From: Desulfobacterales bacterium
GTDB lineage: Bacteria > Desulfobacterota > Desulfobacteria > Desulfobacterales > UBA11574
Direction: 5' to 3'
NCBI GenBank assembly: GCA_030145595.1
Contig: JAQYVG010000208.1
Coordinates: 1 to 5,884, forward strand
Length of the DNA stretch: 5,884 nucleotides
The position numbers and the translations under genes are program-made. The notes under the pieces are model-generated. The model worked only from the letters and a program-made list of their open reading frames with translations. It was not told the origin of the DNA and made no database searches. Positions 1-5,145 of the stretch are shown piece by piece; position 1 is the first letter of the stretch; every line of letters begins with the position of its first letter.

Positions 1-152
1 AACACTCACTAATGCGTTCAAACAGTCAGCCATTTTCAAATTTCATTACCGGTAGCCTCCATTTATTGAGAAGATACACCAAACACCAAATACAAAATAC
101 TCTCGCAAAAAATCAAATATTTTACTTTTTACGAGACCATCACAATTAATTA
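1..152. other. Left-edge intergenic DNA, no supported gene
   Basis: AT-rich sequence downstream of the DUF1015 gene. Positions 76-103 read as four heptamers in register (ACACCAA twice, then ATACAAA and ATACTCT). Positions 124-136 (ACTTTTTACGAGA) recur exactly at 5150-5162. On the minus strand a GGAGG (60-56) stands 9 nt before an ATG at 46, but that frame stops after six codons (MKFENG). An overlapping minus-strand ATG at 33 stays open to the window edge (MADCLNALVSV) and could be the start of a gene lying outside, but it has no well-placed ribosome binding site and 11 residues are too few to identify. Confidence 0.5.
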
Positions 153-1487
153 TTAATTATTTGTCAATCGGTTCAGAACCTGGCCGGTGATTACTTTGGG
201 GTAAAAATAGGTGGCTTTGCGCGGCATAATCAGGCCTTCGGCGGCAATATGCCGGACTTGCTCAATTTTTGTAGGGTTCAGAATAAAGGCGATATCGTGT
301 TTGCCGTCCTCAACCAAATCAATGGCTTCTTCTGCCAGCCTGGTGTAGGCAATCAGATTTTCATTATCGAGTCTGGCCTGATCAAAACCTAAGATCTCCA
401 TAAAAAGAAGGCGCGTTAACACCGTCACATCAATATTTCTGAGTGAATCTGCAAGTTCATCGCCGAACATCCGTTCCATAACGTTTGGTTTTAGTGTCAA
501 GAGATAAAGCTCCGGGCAGTCTTTCATAAAAACCCCCAGGCAGTTTTTCGAGGTATTTGATTTAAGCAACGCTAAAAATTCAGCCCGGTTTTTTTTGCGC
601 TGTTCCCCTTTATAGGGTGTTGTGGTGATATCAAAAAAATCAGAGGTTTTTGAAATCAGAGACGCTCTGGTCGAAGCCGGAACCTCATTCAGCATACGGT
701 GGGCCGGCAGGACGACGACTCCGGGGTCTTCCATGCCGCATAGATACATCATGACGTAGTTGGCCGGATGAGTACCGTTGAAATCGGGATTGTTCTCCGC
801 CAGCCATTGCTTGTATCGCAGGGCTGTTTCATAGCGATGGTGCCCGTCAGCGATAAAAAGGCGTTTATTCTGCATGGCATCGGAAACATGGCGGTGTATT
901 GTCTGATCGGTTATGCGCCAGAGGCTGTGCTGCTGACCATTGTGGTCAATAAAATCTACATCCGGAAGTTTGTTGGCAACAGCTGTCAGCAATACCTGCA
1001 TGATTTGGTTTTCTTTATCGGAATACAAAGAAAATATCGGGCTGAGATTGGCCCGGCATGCTTTTATGAGTTCAAGTCTTTCCGCTTTAACCTTGGAAAA
1101 GGTTTTTTCATGGGGCAGGACAACGCCTTCTTCGAAAGGCACCAGACCTACCAGTGCGATCAGGCCGTAGCGCGTGACGGTTTTGTTTGCATGCGGAAAT
1201 TGGTGCGAGGTTAAATAAAATGCGGGCCTTTCGTCTGGTAGCAGGATGTTTTCTGAAAGCCACGTTTTTAAATAGTCAGCCGCTCTGGTGTAACGATTGT
1301 TGTCGCTTGTGTCGTTCTCAGTTGTGCGGCCAAGCGTCAGCCAGATCATATTTTGCTGATGGGTACGGTGATAGTTTTCCTGTTCTTCTTCTGAGATTAC
1401 ATCAAAGGGAGGGGCTATAATATCTGCAAGATTTTTGATTTTATCCGTATTATAAAGAATTCCTCTGAAAGGGATAATTTCTGCCAT
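153..1487 (-). CDS. DUF1015 family protein, function unproven
   Basis: A 444-residue soluble protein of the DUF1015 family, full length for that family, with no signal peptide or membrane segment visible. Recognisable family blocks are the N-terminal DIIAPPFDVIS (about residues 22-32), HEKT (127-130), RANLSPIFSLY (145-155), the hallmark ADGHHRYETAL (213-223), VLPAHRML (259-266) and a C-terminal YFYPKVITGQVLNRL. The start is supported by AAGGA (1499-1495) seven bases before the ATG. The biochemical role of the family is not settled as far as I know. The DGHHR motif resembles the phosphoryl-handling motif of ParB/Srx-fold free serine kinases (SerK), which makes a role in phosphoserine or other small-molecule phosphorylation possible, but this is inference. 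The gene is transcribed away from the tRNA/dnaX group, so it is its own transcription unit or the first gene of one continuing off the left edge. A TATTAT on the minus strand (1554-1549) is the only promoter-like hexamer I see upstream; its -35 is poor. Confidence 0.93.
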   Translation of the reverse strand: MAEIIPFRGILYNTDKIKNLADIIAPPFDVISEEEQENYHRTHQQNMIWLTLGRTTENDTSDNNRYTRAADYLKTWLSENILLPDERPAFYLTSHQFPHANKTVTRYGLIALVGLVPFEEGVVLPHEKTFSKVKAERLELIKACRANLSPIFSLYSDKENQIMQVLLTAVANKLPDVDFIDHNGQQHSLWRITDQTIHRHVSDAMQNKRLFIADGHHRYETALRYKQWLAENNPDFNGTHPANYVMMYLCGMEDPGVVVLPAHRMLNEVPASTRASLISKTSDFFDITTTPYKGEQRKKNRAEFLALLKSNTSKNCLGVFMKDCPELYLLTLKPNVMERMFGDELADSLRNIDVTVLTRLLFMEILGFDQARLDNENLIAYTRLAEEAIDLVEDGKHDIAFILNPTKIEQVRHIAAEGLIMPRKATYFYPKVITGQVLNRLTNN

Positions 1488-1605
1488 GGTTAATTCCTTT
1501 TACGTCTTAAAGTGTAGTCTTTCAACAAGTTCTGAGAAAATAACTGGTATAATAGATCCGCCCATTATTTATTAAAAAGTTACAAAATTAACAACTTAAT
1601 TTTGA

Positions 1606-1622
1606 GTCCGCCGTAGGCGGGC
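1606..1622. repeat. Short GC-rich inverted repeat
   Basis: CCGCC (1608-1612), loop GTA, GGCGG (1616-1620), extended by one G-T and one G-C pair to a 7-bp stem. It stands out in AT-rich surroundings. No T-run follows on the plus strand, and on the minus strand the following ACTCAAAATT is not a T-run either, so it is not a standard intrinsic terminator. It may be a small dispersed palindromic repeat. Confidence 0.55.
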
Positions 1623-1627
1623 GTTAT

Positions 1628-1650
1628 ATAAAATCGCAAACCGACTTTAT
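1628..1650. repeat. Imperfect AAAATCG-type hairpin, copy 1
   Basis: ATAAAATCG (1628-1636) faces CGACTTTAT (1642-1650) with one A-C mismatch and a 5-base loop. The arms resemble the hairpins at 1870-1890 and 1933-1951 on either side of the tRNA spacer, suggesting a small repeat family. Confidence 0.45.
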
Positions 1651-1703
1651 TACTATAAAGTATCATGTTGTTCAAGGGAAATCCTAAAATCTGTTTAAAA
1701 AGT

Positions 1704-1713
1704 TTGTCGACAA
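1704..1713. promoter_or_regulatory. Palindrome beside the tRNA promoter, possible operator
   Basis: TTGTCGACAA is a perfect 10-bp palindrome ending five bases before the -35 hexamer of the tRNA promoter. The position suits a regulator-binding site, but no specific regulator is recognised and a 10-bp palindrome can occur by chance. Confidence 0.3.
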
Positions 1714-1718
1714 GATCG

Positions 1719-1746
1719 TTGACAGGAAATATTAAAACGGTATATT
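1719..1746 (+). promoter_or_regulatory. Sigma70-type promoter of the serine tRNA genes
   Basis: TTGACA (1719-1724), a 16-base spacer and TATATT (1741-1746) give a perfect -35 and a five-of-six -10. Transcription would begin near 1753, about 27 bases before the mature 5' end of the first tRNA. The bases after the -10 (GATTTTAA) are AT-rich, unlike the GC-rich discriminators tied to stringent repression of stable RNA promoters in Escherichia coli. It may also feed dnaX, because no strong terminator is visible before it. Confidence 0.82.
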
Positions 1747-1779
1747 GATTTTAACACTATGGGAAGCTTACACGGCCTG

Positions 1780-1868
1780 GGAGAGGTGGCCGAGTGGTCG
1801 AAGGCGGCAGTCTCGAAAACTGTTGAGGTTAATTGCCTCCGCGAGTTCGAATCTCGCCCTCTCCGCCA
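1780..1868 (+). tRNA. tRNA-Ser(CGA)
   Basis: A complete serine tRNA that reads UCG codons. The acceptor stem GGAGAGG (1780-1786) pairs with CCTCTCC (1858-1864), followed by discriminator G and an encoded CCA (1866-1868). The anticodon loop is CTCGAAA with anticodon CGA. The long variable arm (GAGG...CCTC) is the class II hallmark, and the T arm is GCGAG TTCGAAT CTCGC. It is the first gene after the promoter at 1719-1746 and probably shares its transcript with the second serine tRNA 89 bases downstream. Confidence 0.97.
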
Positions 1869-1869
1869 A

Positions 1870-1897
1870 TAAAATCGTTGTGTGATTTTATCAAACG
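1870..1897 (+). repeat. AAAATCG-type hairpin, copy 2, after the first tRNA
   Basis: TAAAATC (1870-1876) pairs with GATTTTA (1884-1890) around a 7-base loop, starting two bases after the CCA end of the first tRNA. The block through AAACG at 1897 aligns with 1933-1957 with few changes, so it is one half of a direct repeat in the tRNA spacer. It may mark a processing point of the precursor or be a dispersed palindrome. Confidence 0.55.
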
Positions 1898-1932
1898 TAC
1901 CGCTTAATGGCAATTCCTGTACAGGCAATTAC

Positions 1933-1957
1933 AAAATCGCTTTGCGATTTTATAAAC
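1933..1957 (+). repeat. AAAATCGC hairpin, copy 3, before the second tRNA
   Basis: AAAATCGC (1933-1940), loop TTT, GCGATTTT (1944-1951) is a perfect 8-bp stem. The block runs to AAAC just before the second tRNA and is a near copy of 1871-1897. It looks like a weak bidirectional terminator, because the T-run lies in the stem, but its position directly before a mature tRNA end argues for a repeat or processing signal. Confidence 0.6.
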
Positions 1958-2051
1958 GGAGAGATGTCCGAGCTGGCCGAAGGAGCACGACTGGAAATCG
2001 TGTGTGCTGTTAATCGCGGCACCGAGGGTTCGAATCCCTCTCTCTCCGCCA
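1958..2051 (+). tRNA. tRNA-Ser(GGA)
   Basis: A second complete serine tRNA, reading UCC and UCU codons. The acceptor stem GGAGAGA (1958-1964) pairs with TCTCTCC (2041-2047), then discriminator G and an encoded CCA (2049-2051). The anticodon stem CACGA/TCGTG encloses CTGGAAA with anticodon GGA. The long variable arm (GTGC...GCAC) confirms class II, and the T arm is GAGGG TTCGAAT CCCTC. The acceptor stem and the D-arm entry resemble those of the first tRNA, but the anticodon and variable arms differ, so this is not a recent duplication. Confidence 0.97.
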
Positions 2052-2060
2052 TATTAATAA

Positions 2061-2138
2061 GGGTTTCGTGTTACGGGTTGCGCGCTACGGGTTTATGCTG
2101 GAACAATCTTAACTCGAAACTCGCAACTGTTACACTGA
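2061..2138. repeat. Degenerate heptanucleotide repeats, two opposed blocks
   Basis: Positions 2062-2096 read as heptamers of the GGTTRCG type (GGTTTCG, TGTTACG, GGTTGCG and others). After 14 bases, 2111-2138 reads as heptamers in the opposite sense (AACTCGA, AACTCGC). The first block is the reverse complement of the CGYAACC unit seen upstream of recR, and the 9-mer CGTGTTACG (2067-2075) recurs at 4226-4234. It occupies most of the tRNA-to-dnaX gap. No SRP RNA motif (GGAAGCAGCC type) is present, although in Bacillus that gene lies upstream of dnaX. Confidence 0.7.
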
Positions 2139-2156
2139 ACTACATGTGGGTGTAGT
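2139..2156 (+). promoter_or_regulatory. Small hairpin in the dnaX leader
   Basis: ACTACA (2139-2144) and TGTAGT (2151-2156) form a perfect 6-bp stem around TGTGGG, 54 bases before the dnaX start. No T-run follows. A role is not evident, and I see no convincing promoter between the second tRNA and dnaX, which favours read-through from the tRNA promoter. Confidence 0.3.
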
Positions 2157-2209
2157 GAGTGCAAGGCACCTAAACACAACTTATTTTCAGACTACCGAGA
2201 ACTGTCTAT

Positions 2210-3871
2210 ATGTCCTATCTTGTCCTGGCACGCAAATACCGTCCCCAGACTTTTGATCAAGTTGTTAAACAAGACCATGTTTCCCGAACGTTGACCAATG
2301 CCATATCAACAGGTCGAGTTGCGCATGCCATCCTGTTTTCAGGGCCCAGAGGTACCGGCAAGACAACGGTTGCCCGTATAATGGCAAAGGCCATGAATTG
2401 TGAAGTCGGCCCTACTTCAGTGCCATGCAATGAATGTAGATCCTGCCGGGAGATAACCGCAGGACGCAGCATGGATGTATTTGAAATTGACGGCGCCTCA
2501 AACAACAGTGTTGATCAGATCAGGGAACTGCGTGAAAATGTCAAATATTCCCCTGCCTACAGCCTTTACAAGATATATATCATTGATGAAGTCCACATGC
2601 TCAGCATGGCTGCATTTAACGCGCTGCTAAAAACTCTTGAAGAGCCTCCGTCACATGTTATGTTTATTTTTGCTACTACCGAACCTCACAAAATTCCGAT
2701 AACAATTCTTTCCCGTTGCCAGCGGCACGATTTCAAGCTTATCGACGTTGAATCTATTATCAGGCACCTGGAGGGGCTCTGCATAAAGGAAGGTATTGAT
2801 ATCGACGCGGAGAGCTTGGGATTGCTGGCACGCCAAGGCGCCGGGAGCATGAGAGATGCCCTGAGCCTCCTTGACCTGGTGATGTCCACTACGGCAGGGA
2901 CAATAACTAATCAGCAGATACTGGATATACTGGGCGTGGTGGACCGGAAGGTTATATTTGATCTAGCGGCGGCCCTATTCGGCGGGGATATCGCGCAGGT
3001 TCTTGAGATAGTGGATGAGCTGTACCGCAGCGGCTATGACATGAAAAAGCTGTATGCCGATCTGGTTGAGCATTTCAGAAACCTGGTTGTCGTTAAAATG
3101 GGGGAAAAGGCCAGCAAACTTGTGGATATCCCTGCTCACGAGATTAACCTGATGATTGAACAGGTCAAAGATATTCCCGGGGCATTTTTGAACCAGGTTT
3201 TTGACCTGCTCTTTACGGAAGAAACGACTTTGGGACATTCATCTCAGCCGAAACTGGCGATGGAGATGATATTTATGAGGCTGCATCAAATCAAACCGGC
3301 CCTGCCGATCGATGAACTTATAGAAAAGCTTGATAATCTGCGCAAAGATATCTATGAAACCCGGCCTGTGGATAGCGATATAGAAACAGAGCCCGCAAAT
3401 CGAGGCGCCTCAACGGATTCAAAGGGGACGCTGAGCGAGGCCGAGGCTACAGCCGAACACACAGCGCCTTATGCGGCGGCCACTTTTGATGTTACCCAAA
3501 AGATTGATGAAATCTGGCAGAAAATTTTATCAATATTTTCAGAAAAACATCCTTCCCTGGCTGCAAATCTGAAAAATGCTATTTTAAAAAACCTTACGGA
3601 CCGCAGCCTGGAAATCGAAATCCGCGGCAATGGTTTTAACATCAGCATGATCCGGCGCCACAAAAACGTGGCCATAATAAAAAAAGTATGCAACGACTTT
3701 TTCGGAAAAGAGATGGATGTGCGGATAACAGCCAAACAAAACTCGAGCGCTGAAAATCAGCGCGAAAAAAGTCTGGCGGAGAGTATGAAAAAAGATGCCT
3801 TGGGACATCATCTGGTTGCTGATGCAGTCGAGATTTTCAACGGCAAGGTTGTAGACGTAAAAATTTTATAG
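2210..3871 (+). CDS. dnaX: DNA polymerase III clamp-loader subunit tau/gamma
   Basis: The AAA+ ATPase of the replicative clamp loader, which with HolA and HolB opens and loads the beta sliding clamp and links polymerase cores. The 553-residue product starts MSYLVLARKYRP, the canonical DnaX N-terminus, which fixes the start despite a weak GAGA ribosome binding site. Visible motifs are Walker A GPRGTGKT (45-52), four zinc-ligand cysteines (64, 73, 76, 79), Walker B IIDEVH (124-129), sensor 1 ATT (155-157), arginine-finger SRC (168-170) and sensor 2 GSMRDALSLLD (212-222). A polar, alanine-rich linker spans about 380-425, and a C-terminal domain of about 125 residues follows that I cannot match to a specific partner-binding domain. 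It is shorter than the 643-residue E. coli tau. Two in-frame A-rich slippery heptamers near the 3' end could give shorter forms. It leads a probable dnaX-ebfC operon, with ebfC starting 10 bases after the stop. Confidence 0.98.
   Translation: MSYLVLARKYRPQTFDQVVKQDHVSRTLTNAISTGRVAHAILFSGPRGTGKTTVARIMAKAMNCEVGPTSVPCNECRSCREITAGRSMDVFEIDGASNNSVDQIRELRENVKYSPAYSLYKIYIIDEVHMLSMAAFNALLKTLEEPPSHVMFIFATTEPHKIPITILSRCQRHDFKLIDVESIIRHLEGLCIKEGIDIDAESLGLLARQGAGSMRDALSLLDLVMSTTAGTITNQQILDILGVVDRKVIFDLAAALFGGDIAQVLEIVDELYRSGYDMKKLYADLVEHFRNLVVVKMGEKASKLVDIPAHEINLMIEQVKDIPGAFLNQVFDLLFTEETTLGHSSQPKLAMEMIFMRLHQIKPALPIDELIEKLDNLRKDIYETRPVDSDIETEPANRGASTDSKGTLSEAEATAEHTAPYAAATFDVTQKIDEIWQKILSIFSEKHPSLAANLKNAILKNLTDRSLEIEIRGNGFNISMIRRHKNVAIIKKVCNDFFGKEMDVRITAKQNSSAENQREKSLAESMKKDALGHHLVADAVEIFNGKVVDVKIL
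3586..3592 (+). other. Candidate frameshift heptamer A AAA AAC in dnaX
   Basis: In the dnaX frame the codons TTA AAA AAC place A AAA AAC in the correct register for a -1 slip. A slip would end at TAA 3637-3639, giving a product of about 475 residues. No strong stimulating structure was found. It may be chance in AT-rich lysine codons. Confidence 0.25.
3679..3685 (+). other. Candidate frameshift heptamer A AAA AAA in dnaX
   Basis: Codons ATA AAA AAA GTA place a run of seven A in perfect register for a -1 ribosomal slip or for transcriptional slippage. The -1 frame stops at TGA 3751-3753, giving a product of about 513 residues. A small stem CTTTT-TCGG-AAAAG lies roughly 12 bases downstream. 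E. coli dnaX uses A AAA AAG, but earlier in the gene, where it removes the whole tau tail; here only about 60 residues would be lost. Confidence 0.3.
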
Positions 3872-3881
3872 GGGGCTTTAA

Positions 3882-4193
3882 ATGAAAGGGATGGGAAATG
3901 TAATGAAACAGGCCCAGAAGCTGCAAGCCAAGATGCAGCGACTGCAGGAAGAAATGGCTGAAAAAACGATTGAAACAACTTCCGGCGGCGGTATGGTTAA
4001 AGTCGTGGCCAGCGGAAAGCAACAAGTAGTATCCATTCAGATTGAAAAGGAAGTTGTTGATCCGGACGATGTGGAGATGCTTCAAGACCTTATTCTTGCA
4101 GCCGTAAATGACGCCTTACTGAAATCTCAGGAAATGGTCACGCAAGAGATGAGCAAACTGACCGGCGGTCTGAATATTCCGGGACTGATGTAA
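3882..4193 (+). CDS. ebfC: Nucleoid-associated protein, YbaB/EbfC family
   Basis: A 103-residue DNA-binding protein that forms dimers and coats DNA, full length for the family. Features are an N-terminal helix rich in K, Q, E and M (about residues 1-30, MKQAQKLQAKMQRLQEEM), then ETTSGGGMVKVVASGKQQVVSIQI (the beta core, 31-54), the conserved VDPDDVEMLQDLILAAVNDAL (59-79) and a glycine-rich C-terminus GGLNIPGLM. The ribosome binding site GGGGG (3871-3875) overlaps the dnaX stop codon six bases before the ATG, so translation is closely linked to dnaX. In most bacteria recR follows within a few bases; here 334 bases of repeat-rich DNA intervene. The exact cellular role of the family is incompletely defined; chromosome organisation and help to RecFOR repair are suggested for relatives. 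Confidence 0.96.
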   Translation: MKGMGNVMKQAQKLQAKMQRLQEEMAEKTIETTSGGGMVKVVASGKQQVVSIQIEKEVVDPDDVEMLQDLILAAVNDALLKSQEMVTQEMSKLTGGLNIPGLM

Positions 4194-4194
4194 T

Positions 4195-4219
4195 CCCAAT
4201 TGAGCCCAACTCAATTGGG
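4195..4219. promoter_or_regulatory. Perfect 10-bp hairpin just after ebfC
   Basis: CCCAATTGAG (4195-4204) and CTCAATTGGG (4210-4219) form a perfect stem around CCCAA, starting two bases after the ebfC stop. The next bases (TGGTTGCG) contain no T-run, so it is not a standard intrinsic terminator. It could stabilise the 3' end of the dnaX-ebfC message, pause polymerase or bind a protein. Confidence 0.6.
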
Positions 4220-4220
4220 T

Positions 4221-4241
4221 GGTTGCGTGTTACGCGATGCG
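4221..4241 (-). repeat. Inverted heptamers ahead of the recR arrays
   Basis: Three heptamers (GGTTGCG, TGTTACG, CGATGCG) are the reverse complement of the CGCAACC/CGTAACA unit type. Their transcript could pair with the CGCAACC units at 4430-4464. They share CGTGTTACG with the array upstream of dnaX (2067-2075). Confidence 0.6.
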
Positions 4242-4248
4242 CGTTTTT
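4232..4248 (+). terminator. Possible weak intrinsic terminator before recR
   Basis: ACGCG (4232-4236), loop ATG, CGCGT (4240-4244) followed by T-run 4244-4248. The stem has only five pairs, so termination is uncertain. Together with the hairpin at 4195-4219 it could partly end the dnaX-ebfC transcript. Confidence 0.35.
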
Positions 4249-4379
4249 AGCGAAGGATAAGCAGCAACCAGGAAACAGTGATCAGTAATCAGTGAATAGG
4301 GATAAGTAACGAGAAGCGAGGAACCAGCAACCAGTAAGCAGGTGCCAGGGATCAGGGGTCGGGGATCGGTTAGCAGCAA
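4247..4379 (+). repeat. Degenerate heptanucleotide tandem array, upstream block
   Basis: From 4261 to 4379 the sequence divides into 17 units of exactly 7 bases with no insertion or deletion. In the register NNAGNNA, units such as CCAGGAA, TCAGTAA, CCAGCAA, CCAGTAA and CCAGGGA share a central AG and a final A, while other bases drift, mostly by transitions. Two weaker units extend it left to 4247. No protein-like reading frame crosses it. Positions 4400-4420 in the spacer to the next block are also heptameric but of another type (ATTTTAG, ATTTTGG, ATGTTGG). Confidence 0.85.
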
Positions 4380-4429
4380 ATATTGAACAGAATTATAGAA
4401 TTTTAGATTTTGGATGTTGGATTGAAAAA

Positions 4430-4527
4430 CCCGCAACCCGCAACCCGCAACTCGCAACCCGTAACCAGTAACCAGCAACCAGCAACCAGTAACCAGCAAC
4501 CAGTAACCAGCAACGAGCAACGAGACC
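4430..4527 (+). repeat. Heptanucleotide tandem array ending at the recR start
   Basis: Thirteen units of 7 bases (4430-4520) plus a degenerate fourteenth, CGAGACC (4521-4527), lead directly into the recR ATG at 4528. The first units are CCCGCAA, then CCCGTAA, then alternating CCAGCAA and CCAGTAA, and last CGAGCAA. It is much less diverged than the block at 4261-4379, so it probably expanded or was homogenised more recently. Its last bases replace the region where a recR ribosome binding site would be expected; only GAG (4522-4524) could serve. Confidence 0.93.
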
Positions 4528-5127
4528 ATGAGCCAATATCCTTTACCGGTTTTGAAATTAATACAAAATTTTTCAAAGCTTCCGGGAGTCGGACAAAAGA
4601 CAGCCGAACGTCTTGCAATGCATGTAATGCGTGCATCGCAAAAAGAAGCCGAACACTTTGCACGCAGCATCTTGGAGGTCAAAGATAAAGTCAGAATATG
4701 CTTAAAGTGTTTTGCACTGAGTGAAGCCGATGTCTGCGGCATTTGCAGTGATCCGACCCGAACTTCAAGTATTTTATGTGTTGTGGAACAGATTGCCGAT
4801 ATGGTTGCAGTTGAAAAAGCAGGTTCTTTCAAAGGAATGTATCATGTCCTTCAGGGCGTACTTTCTCCAATGAATGGTGTCGGACCGGAGCATATCAGAA
4901 TCAAAGAGCTTATATCAAGAATAGAGGATGGCAAGGTCCAAGAGGTTATACTTGCCACCAGCACAAATGTTGAAGGGGAGGCGACGGCATCTTATCTTGC
5001 CGGACGTCTTGAAAGTTACAACGTCAAAGTGACGCGCATAGCATCAGGCGTACCCATGGGAGGGGACCTGAAATATGTGGATGCGGTTACTTTGAAAAGA
5101 GCTCTGGAGACCAGACGCAACATTTAA
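4528..5127 (+). CDS. recR: Recombination mediator protein RecR
   Basis: RecR acts with RecO (and RecF) to load RecA on single-stranded DNA coated by SSB at gaps and stalled forks. The 199-residue product has the expected length. An N-terminal helix-hairpin-helix (about 7-34, with KLPGVGQKTAERLA) is followed by a four-cysteine zinc site (C58, C61, C70, C73), a Toprim domain beginning at CVVEQ (84-88), YHVLQGVLSPMNGVGP (105-120), ATSTNVEGEATA (143-154) and the C-terminal ASGVPMGGDLKYVD (172-185). The start is forced: the frame is stopped by TAA at 4504-4506 and no ATG, GTG or TTG lies between it and 4528. No proper ribosome binding site is present because the heptanucleotide array abuts the ATG. 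Normally recR is immediately behind ebfC; here it is 334 bases away and may be expressed from its own or an attenuated transcript. Confidence 0.98.
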   Translation: MSQYPLPVLKLIQNFSKLPGVGQKTAERLAMHVMRASQKEAEHFARSILEVKDKVRICLKCFALSEADVCGICSDPTRTSSILCVVEQIADMVAVEKAGSFKGMYHVLQGVLSPMNGVGPEHIRIKELISRIEDGKVQEVILATSTNVEGEATASYLAGRLESYNVKVTRIASGVPMGGDLKYVDAVTLKRALETRRNI

Positions 5128-5145
5128 CCTGTGTAAAGTTGAATG

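Larger units (their letters stand above)
1488..1779. other. Divergent intergenic region between DUF1015 gene and tRNA-Ser
   Basis: About 290 bases without a gene. It holds the ribosome binding site of the minus-strand DUF1015 gene (near 1495-1499), a GC-rich hairpin (1606-1622), an AT-rich imperfect hairpin (1628-1650), a perfect 10-bp palindrome (1704-1713) and the tRNA promoter (1719-1746). TATAAT occurs on the plus strand at 1548-1553 but has no acceptable -35. No open reading frame here resembles a protein. Confidence 0.7.

Noticed and set aside
26..46. In-frame TGA as selenocysteine after MKFENG
   Set aside because: Only a few codons are visible beyond it, and I see no basis to claim a SECIS-like stem from this short stretch.
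768..1214. Plus-strand open frame of 148 codons
   Set aside because: Entirely antisense to the well-supported DUF1015 gene, with no ribosome binding site and no recognisable domain.
1907..2155. Plus-strand open frame of 82 codons
   Set aside because: It runs through the tRNA-Ser(GGA) gene and the repeats; the tRNA explains the sequence.
2052..2209. Possible SRP (4.5S/scr) RNA gene, as upstream of dnaX in Bacillus
   Set aside because: The conserved domain IV motif (GGAAGCAGCC type) is absent; the region is heptamer repeats and a small hairpin.
4430..4527. CRISPR array
   Set aside because: Units are only 7 bases with no spacers between them, and no cas gene is near.
4230..4832. Minus-strand open frame of 200 codons with LLVTG/WLLVAG-like repeats
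   Set aside because: Its repeats are the heptanucleotide array read in translation (21 bases give 7 residues), and its other half lies antisense to recR. No family resemblance.
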